Assembly (NCBI GenBank): GCA_039881145.1
Contig: JAYKKI010000095.1
Coordinates: 372,001 to 436,000, forward strand
Reading direction: 5' to 3'
Length of the DNA stretch: 64,000 nt
Origin: Druceiella hillmani
Lineage: Eukaryota; Arthropoda; Insecta; Lepidoptera; Hepialidae
Position 1 is the stretch's first letter. Each line of letters opens with the position of its first letter. The translations under genes were made by a program, and so were the position numbers. Of this stretch, positions 23,140 to 34,659 are shown in pieces. Below the pieces are notes generated by a model, which worked only from the letters and a program-made list of their open reading frames with translations, searched no databases and was not told the origin of the DNA.

Positions 23140-24848
23140 ATAATAAAAATCTTAGTTTTTTTACTTTCTGCTTCACTTTTTTGTGTTAATTCTCCTAACT
23201 TATTTTATTATGTTTGTGGTGACTTCACTCCTAAAAGCGAAAAAAAGACCATTTCTCCGTTGTTTGAGAAGTGTTATGAAGATTATTTTAAGATTACAAT
23301 TAAAAATCAAGATAAATCGTGGGTGCCTAAAGTGTCTTGTTTAAGATGCTATAAGTATTTGACGGGTTGGCACAATGGTACTATAAAACAAATGCCTTTT
23401 GGTGTACCAATGCAGTGGCGTGAACCCAAAAATCACGTATACGACTGTTACTCCTGTTTGACAACTTTGAAAAGTTTTTCGAAAAAATCAAAACAGTCGA
23501 TTAAATATGCTAATGTGACATCAGTATCGATGCCGCTACCACAATCTCCAGACATTCCAGTACCCGATAGATTTTTTAGTTCGAGTATGGAAGAAGATAA
23601 CGAAGCAGGCTCACCTAGTAGTGAAGAGGTATTTCAAGATCAAATAACTACAGAACCACATTTGATTAGCCAATATGAACTAAATGACCTTGCCAAAGAT
23701 TTAGATTTGACCAAAGAAAAATCTGAAATATTAGGCTCAAGATTAAAACAGTGGAATCTATTGCAAGCTGGAGTTCAAATTACAACTTATCGTAAACGTC
23801 ACATTTCTTTAGCTACCTTTTATTCAAAAGCAGATGGATTAGTGTTCCGTAATAATATTGATGGATTAATGTCAGCATTAGGTCACAGACACGTGTCACA
23901 AGAGTGGAGACTGTTTATTGACGGATCGAAACGAAGTTTAAAGGCAGTTATACTTCATAACGGCAACATAATTCCATCTTTGCCTGTAGCGTACGGCGCT
24001 CACTTAAAAGAAACCTACGATATTTTGAAACTAATTCTGGAAAAAAAAACGAAAAATAATCAATTATGTAAAATACAAATGGCAAATATGCGCAGATTTA
24101 AAGGTAGTAGCTTTAATTTTAGGATTGCAAACTGGCTATACAAAATATTGTTATTTTCTCTGTGAATGGGATAGCAGAGCGCGTTCCGATCACTACACAA
24201 AACAAAACTGGCCTCTAAGAACTGGGTTCATGCTTGGACAGAAAAATATAAAAAATGAACCATTAGTATCACCTGAGAAAATCATGTTACCCCCGCTACA
24301 CATCAAACTTGGTTTGATAAAGAATTTTGTGAAAGCACTTCCGCGAGACGGACCTAGATTTTCATTTCTCAAAACCAAATTTCCTAGGGTAAGTGAGGCG
24401 AAAATTAAAGAAGGAATTTTTATTGGACCTGACATAAGAAAATTAATCAATGATCCCGATTTTTTATCTAGCCTCAGACCCATTGAAAGACAGGCATGGT
24501 ATGCTTTTGTCGATGTCACAAAAAAATTTCTCGGCAATCACAAATCACTCGATTTCCATGAAAAAATAAAAATAATGCTGGATGCTTATCACAAACTAGG
24601 ATGCAATATGTCACTTAAGATCCATTTCCTACACTCCCATTTAAGTTTTTTTCCAGGAAACATGGGTTCAGTGAGCGATGAACATGAAGAAAGATTTCAT
24701 CAAGAAATTGCAGAATATGAGAAGCGTTATCAGGGTAGATGGGAGCCAGCCATGTTACTGTTGGAGTCTCCAGAGGGACACTGTGTCTACTGGCTACAAG
24801 ATAAAAGCCAAATGTTCCAAAAAAAACATTTTTTCTAATGCAGAATAA
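23140..24848 (+). pseudogene. Transposon-type protein (arthropod DGLVF..NIDGL family), two frameshifts
   Basis: This is the only long coding sequence in the window. The frame is open from 23140, but recognisable homology starts near 23209 (YVCGDFTPKSEKKT) with no in-frame ATG. CxxC pairs follow: SCLRC (about 23335-23349) and DCYSC (about 23443-23457). Then come LQAGVQITTYRKRH, DGLVFRNNIDGL, WRLFIDGSKRSLKAV (Asp at 23920), CADLKVVALILG (Asp at 24095), KYCYFLCEWDSRAR, LPPLHIKLGLIKNFVKA, KIKEGIFIGP, LGNHKS, LHSHLSFFPGN and SDEHEERFHQ (24674 on). Frame 1 is lost to frame 2 in the A9 run at 24041-24049; one A fewer would restore it. Frame 2 is lost near 24755; a third frame then reads YCWSLQRDTVSTGY to a stop at 24846-24848. 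I remember this family as multicopy, uncharacterised proteins in many arthropods. The two Asp and later Glu with an intervening CxxC suggest an RNase H-like transposase; that is inference. Confidence 0.8.
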
Positions 24849-24849
24849 A

Positions 24850-25068
24850 AATTTATATCACACGAATTTTACTAAAATCAATAAATGTCTTTCACTACTA
24901 AATCTATTGTGATAATTTTATTTATATATTTCGAATAGTTTTAAGGTAATTAGTCATAATTACATACTGTAAGTCCAGTGAAAATATTTTTTTTCAAATT
25001 TGTTCCATAGTGTAATCATTAAGTAAAACTATATTTAAGTTGAAGAGAAATCTAATGAAAAAAAAAAT
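24850..25068. other. 3' flank of the pseudogene
   Basis: AT-rich, with AATAAA-type words ('cagaataaaaattt', 'caataaatg') soon after the final stop that could have served as polyadenylation signals. No inverted repeat end was recognised. Confidence 0.4.
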
Positions 25069-25862
25069 ATTTAGGTAGCCAGATAAACAATAATCCAGAG
25101 TTCGGCGCAGCGCAATATGTCAATAATCCCATACGTGCCGCAAAAAACCTCTACCCTCGCGTGACTACTCGCTCGGGTAGGCACAGCCTGTAATATGCTC
25201 GGTATTCTCCCCGCCTCACCTAACACCGCACTGCGCCGATGTTGTTTATTATTTTTTCATTTTTTCATATTTTGAGTGGGCATATTTTTTCATTGTTATC
25301 CTACACAAGATTTTAACTGAATGTTAAAATACACTTGTATGTATTGAAAATCGAATAGTATTTTCATATTACACATTTTTCGAAAATAGAGGACCGGTAT
25401 AAACTTAAACATTAAGCTTTCGTGTTAACTTAAACATTATGTTGCTAGGTGGTTATAACAATAATATTTAGGTAGCCAGATAAACAATAATCCAGAGTTC
25501 GGCGCAGCGCAATATGTCAATAATCCCATACGTGCCGCAAAAAACCTCTACCCTCGCGTGACTACTCGCTCGGGTAGGCACAGCCTGTAATATGCTCGGT
25601 ATTCTCCCCGCCTCACCGAACACCGCACTGCGCCGATGTTGTTTATTATTTTTTCATTTTTTCATATTTTGAGTGGGCATATTTTTTCATTGTTATCCTA
25701 CACAAGATTTTAACTGAATGTTAAAATACACTTGTATGTATTGAAAATCGAATAGTATTTTCATATTACACATTTTTCGAAAATAGAGGACCGGTATAAA
25801 CTTAAACATTAAGCTTTCGTGTTAACTTAAACATTATGTTGCTAGGTGGTTATAACAATAAT
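25069..25862. repeat. 397 bp tandem duplication, nearly identical copies
   Basis: 'atttaggtagccagataaac' begins at 25069 and again at 25466. The two 397 bp units differ, as far as I can see, at one position (cacctaacacc versus caccgaacacc). Each unit has a GC-rich first half, very unlike the surroundings. That half is flanked by an imperfect inverted pair, TCGGCGCAGCG and CACTGCGCCGA, with 'ataaacaata' and 'gttgtttatta' just outside. The second half is AT-rich. The inner inverted pair suggests a small DNA element; the duplication itself is very recent or gene-converted. Confidence 0.95.
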
Positions 25863-26640
25863 GAGGTCTCTCTGTCATCATCTTTTAGCGGTTTAGCGGT
25901 GTAGAATACAGCTACACCATATGAACAATTCTAGTTGTTTCCCATAGAGTTACTGACATCGGTCACAGAGCTTGTTGAAATTCCTAGACAACTGGTGGCT
26001 GTTAGTGTTGGGAGATTTTTTCCATAACGACAGGTTGAAGTTTCATAATGAAATGCTGAAAAAATTTCTCCAAAAATTGGTAGCTAAGTATTTTATTCTT
26101 TTTATGCGCGTAACACAATTATTAGAAAAAATGCTATTAATACATAATATTGCACTAAAAAAGGCGCTACACACAATCTTTTTTAGGCAACCTTTGGATG
26201 AAAAAGCAACGTAGTTTGAATGAAATCCTAGTTTAGTCTACATCACCTGACATTCCACACCTACTGTAGGGTGAAGACACACCTGGCGATAAATATAATT
26301 TCTGTACCGTAAATATTTATTTTTATTTAAACACAATTTATCAAACGTTAGCAGCGTAACGTGCTTTAAAATGGTGTAATGTAAAATAGTATTTTATTTC
26401 AGCAATTTCAATTCTTATTTTATTTCAGAAAATATTGCCTACATAATAGACAATGATACAAAAGGCGGTTGAAAAATTCTGTAACGGGGATTTATGCTGT
26501 GTTGTTGATAAAACCAATATACTGTGTTGAAATTATACAGGTATATGCATATCATAAATGGTAACATTAGTGATAGAAGAAATTATATATGTTCCAGATC
26601 TGAATTACATGGAAATATTTTTAAAATGAAAAGAAATTTA
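25863..26640. other. No gene recognised
   Basis: The open frame at 25972-26214 starts at a non-ATG codon and has no recognised domain (it includes 'DNWWLLVLGDFF'). It could be an old transposon scrap, but support is weak. Confidence 0.4.
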
Positions 26641-26645
26641 AACCA

Positions 26646-26650
<5 letters not shown>

Positions 26651-26696
<46 letters not shown>
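26651..26696. repeat. (AT)n microsatellite
   Basis: An uninterrupted TA run of about 46 bases. The plus-strand frame ending in an Ile/Tyr repeat here is an artefact of it. Confidence 0.98.
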
Positions 26697-26697
<1 letters not shown>

Positions 26698-27099
26698 TGC
26701 GTACCTAAATTAAAATAAACTGTAGTACTATATAAACAACCATTAATAAAACAGAAAAACACACATTGGTATAAAAATTAAACTAAACTAATTTTCAATC
26801 ATAAATTACCAAGGAGCTCTATAATCGCATCCCCAAATCGATAATTGGAGAAAAAATATCAATGTTGCGACCCTCTCGGAGCTATGCCTTACCCAACATA
26901 CGTGCATTAAAAAATGGTAAAAGTTACATGATGACCATGCGCGATCTCCACAGATGAAATAAACCGTTACTTTGTTAAAATCATAATTTATTTCATACGT
27001 TTGGAATATAGTGAGAAACATAAAGAATTATCAAACTTAAGACTGAGAATTTACCAATTATCTATTAATATCTAATATTGTTAATATATAAAGAAAATA

Positions 27100-27600
27100 A
27101 TGCATGATCAAAATAATTCCGATCAGAGTTAAAGGGAAGTACTTTCGACCTGTCATAAAACAATCTTAAGGAAAGAACTTAAAATTGTCACCATACAATT
27201 TTTCCAACATAAATATATAAGTTGCTTCATACGGCGAAAAAACAATGGAATTGGTTTCAGGGATGCTATGTACTAATGATTTGCATAAAGTCGTACTAAA
27301 ATCTTAAATCGGAAAAAATTGTGTCTCATTAAAAAAATAGCATGACCCTCTATGCCTTCAATCATGTGATTTTGAAATGTTAGATAGTAATCTATAATCA
27401 TACCGAGATTTCTCACGGATGATGTCTTTTTGTTAGCTTTTTAATTTAACGCTAAGATACATGTAAGTTAAATCATTATGTCTTCATTGCGCATCACACA
27501 TTAAAATTCAACTCAGATTCTATTCAAAGATTGAGTTCAGATCATTTTAAAATAATTCGCACTCTGATGACTGATCGTTGAAATAAATGACTATTATTCT
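27100..27600 (-). pseudogene. Decayed LINE reverse transcriptase
   Basis: The minus strand, across stops and shifts, reads SSECELF and NDLNSIFE (about 27560-27520). SVRNLGMIIDYYLTFQNHMI follows (about 27425-27365), then FKILVRLYANH and SPYEATYIFMLEKLYGDNF. This follows the post-catalytic order of Jockey/CR1-like RTs: 'DL..I..W...N.L.LN..KC', 'VRNLGVI.D..LSF..H', 'LYKSLVRS.LEY', 'NP.Y..YI..LEKVQ.KFLR'. It is heavily decayed, with no open frame over 70 residues. It resembles the minus-strand remnant at 56580-57060. Confidence 0.65.
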
Positions 27601-28394
27601 GGGTTTTGTTTCACTTCGTCAATTTAGAAAGGATTCTTTAAATAGTTATGACTGGGATCTTATGGAGACCGATAGAAGAACCATTTATTTCATTATGTTA
27701 TTTAGTGGTAATTGTTCGTGATACTGTACTGAGTTAAATTATGCATTTGTAGAAGTTTTTTTAAAATAAATTAGACAGTAAATATTTTATTTAATGAGTA
27801 TAAATATAAGCTAAAATTCTTTATATTTACATACAGTTTTGTAAAAATATTGATAAATTAATTATAAAAAATACCCATTTAAATTGGTTTGAACTTTCTC
27901 TATAATTAACCAAATCTACGATATAAAATTAACAAGTATATAAAGTGTAAATACAAATAAGACAACGAAAGTTAGCTAATAGGAATTAAGAACCGTGTCC
28001 TGAAAGGCGATGAAAAGAAAGTTTACCTCGACTGACTTAAATCAAAATAACTTCAAAACAAGTGAAAGTTATGCTTTTGTAATAAAAATTAAATTTATAA
28101 TGAGGATAGAAAGAAATTGCGAGAAACTCAGAGACCGACGAAAATATATTTCAAGGTTTCACAAACCTTCGATGGGTTAATATTCGTGAAGGAATAGAAA
28201 CGTGTAACTAGGAAACTTCTGAAATATTTTTAATTAATTATTAAACAGAATTTATTAACAGATAACAAAGGAAGTTATAAAGATGCTGCTATAATTACAT
28301 TTAAATAAAGTTCAAATATTGTGTATGAAAAAATAGAAGAAATAATATTTCTCTTTGTTTAAGCACCCACATATTTACATGTGTGGATATACAT

Positions 28395-28395
<1 letters not shown>
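27600..28395. other. No feature seen
   Basis: AT-rich sequence with no supported gene or repeat. Confidence 0.5.

Positions 28396-28399
<4 letters not shown>

Positions 28400-28445
<46 letters not shown>
28400..28445. repeat. (AT)n microsatellite
   Basis: A TA run flanked by 'acatacacac' and 'acatgtttatacacatatg', so it is a compound CA/TA repeat. Confidence 0.98.
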
Positions 28446-28448
<3 letters not shown>

Positions 28449-28449
28449 G

Positions 28450-31250
28450 TTTATACACATATGTATATACATATAGCATCTTGGTAAAAGCTAGGCTCGG
28501 TAACACAGAGTTTATCTGGTCACTATCTTGAATTATCTACGGTATTTTAAATAAAATAATTTCTTAGTGAAGACTATTATGTCCGTATACCTATAAATAT
28601 ACTTATTTGGTAACTTAGATTATTATAGTTAGATAAAAACTTTACATATAACATTGGTTGCTGTTACTGTGTTTGACTAAAATCCTGTGTTTATTACTTC
28701 ATTTTTAAATAAGAGTAGCTATAATAAATAGGGCGTTATCAAGTTGGTAGTAGTTTTTATTATTATTGTGAGTTTGTCGTCAATATATTATATGATTTAT
28801 ATTTACATTTTATTATATGTATAGATTATTGTGTGTGTAAATGCATTATATCTTTACATTTTGTTATAATTTGAATGCATGTAGATGGACAAATACACAT
28901 ATGACAAGTTTTCACTACAATAAAGTCTGATAAAACGAAAACTGAGGTCTACGTGAATGCAGTTGCGGACACCAACTAGTGTTTAATATATATGAAGTAT
29001 GTATAAGTTTAAGCACAGCCATGTTGGCGCTTCACTCTTTTCTCAAGAACAAGTACACCCATATACAGAGATGAGTACATTTATACTACATTTCACTTAA
29101 CACATCATTACCAAAAGTAGTATTTTGTAAACTTATTTAAATTCAGATATTACAACTCGAAGGTCCAAATTGAGTTCTCATATTTCCATAATTTTTATAC
29201 TTTTTAACGCACCAATTTTTAGGTGATTACCTAAAGTAGGTTGCATTTTTTAAAAAATTTTTTTTAGTTTTAATGCCTATGGATATTCCAAGTTATCAAA
29301 AATATCATGAACTTACGAGAAATCATTAAAAATAATATCTTATCATTAGACCTCCGATCAAATCGATTATTATAGATCTATTCAAACTCGATCACGATAT
29401 ATTTTCTGTACATAAATTACAAGTTCTATGGTATGCCTTCTACACTAATTTAAAATAGCATGTTTTCAAGTCTCTCGATTTAAGCAGATAGCAACTCCGC
29501 AGTTTAATGATAGAGCCTCTGCTTAATTATTGTCTTTTACATCCTTGTTACAAATTTTTAAAAGTTTTTGAGTTTTCATTAAATGTATGATAACCAAATA
29601 ATTAAAAAAATAATGCAAATTTTATAGCTCTTTTGTTAAGTGATTTAAAAAGATATACTATGTATAATAATATGTAATCACCTCTTCAATTCATAAAGGT
29701 TTTAGAGGGTTATTTACGCACGGACCAAAACTTTTTAGAAATAGTTGACTTCGAGGTTAGCAACCAATGATTTATCAAACTACATCGAAATCACTATAAA
29801 AGGTTTTGATACTCCTATCGTCTAAGCATACGATCAAAGAGCGATGGTTTAAATTCTATTTTATGTGAGTCTCGAAAAATGATGCATGTGAAGTTTTATA
29901 ATTTTTTTGCATTTGTAAATGTTATTTACTAAAACAAATTACGAAAAACGAAAATATTATGATTTCGCCATATCTGTACTTTCAGTCTGCTTTAATACGT
30001 AATACAGTATTTTTGTTACTGTGTGATATTGGAATGTTGTACAATTACAACAACTTCATAAGAGGACCAGAAGGAAAGCTGTACGAAGTCGGATAACACA
30101 CATTTGGACTCACACATTTCCCCTCAGTGAGCGTTTCCCTAAAATATCTAGCACTAAATTATATTTATAGAAATATGTAGCTATATACAAAATATCATTT
30201 ATGCAGCTTTCAGTCCGCTTCACTGACTACCAAAGATATAGAGATGACTAATGTTTACCAAGAGTTTGTTTTGAATTTGTAACTGAGGTATGTAAGTACA
30301 AGCCTAAAACAGAATATAATTAAGTAATAAAACGGAACTATTTAAAGTTTTTTTCATGACGAAACTGGCCTAAATGTTTAATACATTTTCAAACATTGAA
30401 GGCGTTTATATAATCTCGTGGGCTTAGTAGGTACAGATGCCATTTTACAGCAGTATTCGAGTTCTCTTCGAGATTTTATTTATTATATCACCCAATAAGT
30501 TGTTCACGCTTTGCCAATGGATGAGGCGTGAAGTCCAAAAAGTTGAAATCGTTATTCTATTTACTTTTTGTTTCAATGTATGTTGTATTGCTAGTTTAAG
30601 ATTAACTTATACTCGAGTTACGATACAACCCCATCAATGTACGTTGGTATTTTTTCAAGTTCGAGAATTCCTAATGTGTTTTATGGTTGAAAATAGTTTT
30701 TGTGTCTAAACCAGAGTATATAATTAATTTGACATATTTACGAATGTAATTCTAAATTTCTACATTATGGAATTAAATGAAAATAATATTTACTATGGAT
30801 ATTACAAATACATTGACTCGATCAATCTCGATCAATTTCAATGGATTTGGATCTTTGTTAATTTCATAAATTGTTAGGAAAGGTTTACTAAACAGAACTG
30901 AAAAATTATGCGAATGATACGACTCATGGAGTACTACTCTACTAACATTATATTTAAAATATCTATGAACATTCTCAAGTTTCTAATACTGGTTGTACTT
31001 AAGTCGCTGTTATAGAAATACTAACAAAAATGTTCGAATGTATTACGGAGAGAAACGTGCTATTAGTATCTACGGAAGAAGACAAAATGGGATGACTGGG
31101 CAGAAATACAATTTTGTAAATGTGCTTTTACGATGTCATATATTGAAACGACATTAATTAAATTGGAAAAATGGAAAGGTATTTAACGGATATTGAAATG
31201 CTAATGTAACAAAATGCGGTATTTATGTGGGTGTCACGATAGAGTTAAAA
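28450..31250. other. Long stretch without recognised genes
   Basis: AT-rich throughout. Open frames, for example 30437-30709, carry no domain I know. No repeat shared with the rest of the window was found. Confidence 0.5.
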
Positions 31251-31257
31251 AGAAAGG

Positions 31258-31462
31258 ACTTGAATATATTTGGTGTCAATTTTGTAGAAATTCATTTTAG
31301 TTTAATTTTTAACAACTAATTGAAACTAAGTGATGTATTGTTAGTTCTACTTTTTTTTAAATTCTTTACCTAACTGTACCAAAACCCAGGTCGTGGTAAA
31401 GAATTTAAATAAAGTATAAATAATACTACATCACGTGATTTCATTTATTTGTGGAAAATTAA
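31258..31462. repeat. Inverted pair of Penelope-type terminal repeat arms
   Basis: The left arm, read on the minus strand, runs from 'ggtaaagaatttaaa' through 'catcacttagtttcaattag' to 'attgacaccaaatatattcaa'. The right arm, on the plus strand at about 31390-31455, has 'ggtcgtggtaaagaatttaaataaagtataaataatactacatcacgtg'. The arms pair over about 55 bases with a 19-base spacer. The CTGAAGA part of the hammerhead-like core is missing here. Confidence 0.75.
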
Positions 31463-31464
31463 TG

Positions 31465-32500
31465 AAAGAACTTATTTTAAACTAAATATTTGCTTGTTTT
31501 CTATAATAAAAAATTTGAAGATATTGTGTAATAAAAAATTTGGAGATGTGTTAAATAATTTTGTGTACTTTTTAGGTACTTTTATATTCGATCGATCTAT
31601 TTTTTTTATAACAGATTCTAGATATTTAAATATAATTGTTAAATAATGAAAGTGTTAGATTAGTTCTGAACTAATAAGTAAAGAGGATTCTCATATATCA
31701 TCGAGAACAAAATATCGTCTGTAAACATGCTTGCAGTCTATACATGGGCGCCATTTGTTCATTTTTTTCGAAATTTAAATAATGTGAAAACGTGATTCGT
31801 GACATGTCCGATGTCCGTAGTAAAATGTCCCTAATAAGTAAGTGAAGTTAACGTCTAATGTACTAAACTGAGAGCAACAATTAGAGAAGAGCCTTAATCA
31901 TAAAATTTTTGTTACTTAAATATTAATATGTTTAAAATCACCTCGGCTTAAGTTTAAAAAACAACGACAAATTAAGTTGTAAAAATGATCTAATAACCGC
32001 ATCAGATCTATGGGACTATCGATCATTGATCTAATATCTATCGATCATTGAATCTAATTTTTTGATGATGAACTATGTCCAAAAAGTAATTATCATTTCC
32101 TCGTCTGAAACATAAAACGATTTTATTGTTTTCTTTATATTTTACTACTTAATATAATGGTATTACTACGTTAAGGCCACTGCGAACATCCTTGCCGAGT
32201 ATTTTATGCAGTTTTTTTTTGAGAATGAGCTCATATTCGACTTTGCAATGGCGATACAGATCCCTGTTCATAATAGACCATCTTAGTCGCATATCCGTAA
32301 GCGAGATTGCGCTCAAGCCGCGCATTAGTAGCTGTATAAATCAAATATGTCAGTTTTACGTTACAGATACTGGAATTCGCAGTCTTTCCCGGTCTATTCA
32401 ATTTATAATTTATTTACTAGACTTTCTGCAAATCAATTAAAATAATTAAAATGAATGCGAATATTTATTCTAATCGGATGAAATTTCAGTATTGATATAA
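31465..32500. other. No gene recognised
   Basis: AT-rich sequence. A small direct repeat, 'ctatcgatcattga', occurs near 32016 and 32038. The frame at 32192-32440 has no motif and no ATG at its first codon. Confidence 0.5.
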
Positions 32501-32537
32501 ATTTTATGAAGATTTAAATTTTCATATAAATCAATCA

Positions 32538-32622
32538 ATCGTGGTTCAATTAGGTTTTCGTGACCATAAACAGAAATAAAATATAATAGAATTATATTAG
32601 ACCTAACTAGTCTTATTGCTGG
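32538..32622 (+). repeat. Dispersed repeat leading into a GCAC microsatellite, copy 1
   Basis: 'ggttttcgtgaccataaaca' through 'gaattatattagacctaactagtcttattgctggacac' matches 41215-41290 closely, on the same strand. Both copies run straight into a CA/GCAC compound microsatellite, so the repeat probably carries the tract. Confidence 0.8.
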
Positions 32623-32789
32623 ACACACACACAGACAAACGCGCGCGCGCATGCATGTACGCACGCACGCAGGCACGCACGTACGCACATACGCACGCCC
32701 CACGTATACACGCACGCACGCTCGCACACATGCACGCACGCATGAACGCTCGTCCGCACGCACGCACGCTCGTCCGCACACACATACAC

Positions 32790-32855
<66 letters not shown>
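32622..32855. repeat. Compound microsatellite (AC)n-(GC)n-(GCAC)n-(AT)n
   Basis: Sub-blocks run in order: AC to 32635, GC at 32640-32650, impure GCAC/CACG at 32655-32785, then TA from about 32790 to 32855. Cys-Val-Arg and Ala-Arg-Thr frames on both strands are translations of the repeat. Confidence 0.97.
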
Positions 32856-32859
32856 AATA

Positions 32860-34280
32860 CAGGCCTCTTTTTTTCGGAATTTCTTAACAAATAAACTATA
32901 ATTTAAATAGTCATACAAAATAAACCCTTTCAAAAAAATTACCATACATTAACTAGCAATGCAGAAGAAAAACAGATTTTTTCTGACATTTCGTCAAGTG
33001 TTTACCATTTTCCTTAAATTACAACGGATCTTTAATTATTATTATTAGATTAAATTGGATTAGTCAGGAAAATTTATCATTAAACTATTTTCCTACTAGT
33101 GTAATTAATTCCCTATTGTTGACTTTAAATCGGATGTGTTGCATTTAAAAAAAATTATCAAATATAATGAAATGGTACTTAATGACTCATTTTTAGACTA
33201 CGACTTAATTATATGATCGCTTTTATAGCGAATATTCGTACGTTATTCAAAATTTAGACCAGCTCAATGTCCCCGCACAATAACGCGTATATTCATATAA
33301 GACCAACACAATCGTCACTAAGCGCACACCACGTACGAAAATTTGTCTGCAAAAATTTGTCCTAGCAAGTATTACAACAAACAGCGCGTTTAGTTGATGA
33401 GTCGTTTGAGGTGGGTAGCTTCTGCGTACTTTGTCCGTGAACTCTCCGATATTTACAAAAACAATCCTGAGAACAGAATTAAATTCTTAAAAATAAAACG
33501 GGCTTTTTCTTTAAAAAAAAACATATTGTCATAACAACAATTTTTATTGCACGAACTAATAAAGTTTCTTTCTTTTGAAAGCCCTTCTTGAAAAAAAACA
33601 ACACGCTCACTTCGTTACAACGATAACACACTCGTATGAATACGATGGCTACTTTCATTTTGATTCAGAATTGTTAAATGAAAATTTTTTATTTATTTCT
33701 TCAGTACTTGAAAATATAAGCAAAGTTATTGCAACAGGAGCCTTTTCTCCTAAGTCCCCAAAGATAGTAAAATAATATATTATATTGTGAAAGGTTGTAC
33801 CATATGGTTTTGAAAAAAAAACAATTAATAAAAAATAAAACGTTAAGTTGATAAAAACAAGACAACAGATAATAAGATATTAATAAAAATATACTGGCAA
33901 TGTTTTAAAAAATGACTTTTGAATGTAATATGGGGGAAAAAACCGGATAGGTAACGATGGCGAATTACGAATAGGTTTTAAGAAAAAGAGTTGGATGAGG
34001 ATTATTTCAGGATTCTCTGTGCATTGTGGTTTCAATTTACTCCATGACTTGACAGCATGAATAGTAAAGAGAAGGTAGGGAAAGTGGACATTATGTTAGC
34101 AATGAATCTTAATCCAATTAACTGTGCCCTGTCATCGAAAACATTTTTCACAATTTTATGAGAATAAAACTGCAATGAATGAACCTATTTGGAAGTTGTT
34201 TTAATTTATTCGATCGATTCGGCAAAGTTCAGAGAGCATAAGTTTTCTTAGTCAAACAACTGCAGAAAGTGAATTTTAGT
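32860..34280. other. No gene recognised
   Basis: AT-rich sequence. The frame at 33575-33775 has no recognised domain. A slightly GC-richer patch at 33380-33450 shows nothing identifiable. Confidence 0.45.
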
Positions 34281-34289
34281 TTTGTTTAT

Positions 34290-34650
34290 AGAAAATAATG
34301 AAGACATTTTAGTGAAAGCACTCTGGTGAAAATTTTGCGACTTAGGTTACCAACTGATGTTTTAATGGATCACTTGGCTCAGATTTTGGATAGTAATGAA
34401 GTAGAAGATCACAGTGTTGTTAAAAAAACTACATTAACAGGGATTTCGAAATACGTCTATAAATACTAACAATTGTAGCCGGAGATTTGCAAGGACAGAT
34501 TAACACAACTATTTTATAAGTCCATTGACTGAACAGTCCGAGGTCTGGATTGAAATTTTTTAATGGCGGTGCAAGGGTCTAAATGGAGATAAATTTGGAA
34601 ATAATCTTCATGTGTGTGATGCTTAGAGTGAATATTTCTAGCAAAATTGT
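34290..34650 (+). pseudogene. Harbinger/PIF-like transposase remnant
   Basis: A plus frame reads RHFSESTLVKILRLRLPTDV, then LMDHLAQILDS, then DHSVVKKTTLTGISKYV before a stop. The next segment in another frame gives AGDLQGQINTTI, and later FGNNLHVCDA. Harbinger/HARBI1-type transposases show 'F..S..F...FRLP.DV..DL...I.P.L....R....L....K...AL.FYATGSYQ..VGD..G.S..T.SR', and later 'LNVQ.VCD'. The order fits but the middle (ATGS) is lost. Target-site duplications and terminal repeats were not found. Confidence 0.5.
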
Positions 34651-34659
34651 CTGTAAAAT

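Noticed and set aside
23210..23260. ATG at 23210 as the start of the transposase-like protein
   Set aside because: It opens frame 2, whereas the family match (YVCGDFTPKSEKK) is in frame 1 at this point.
24193..24537. 114-residue minus-strand frame
   Set aside because: Antisense shadow of the well-supported plus-strand transposase-like pseudogene.
32470..32945. Cys-Val-Arg and Ala-Arg-Thr rich frames on both strands
   Set aside because: Pure translations of the GCAC/CA microsatellite; the same happens at 41219-41461.
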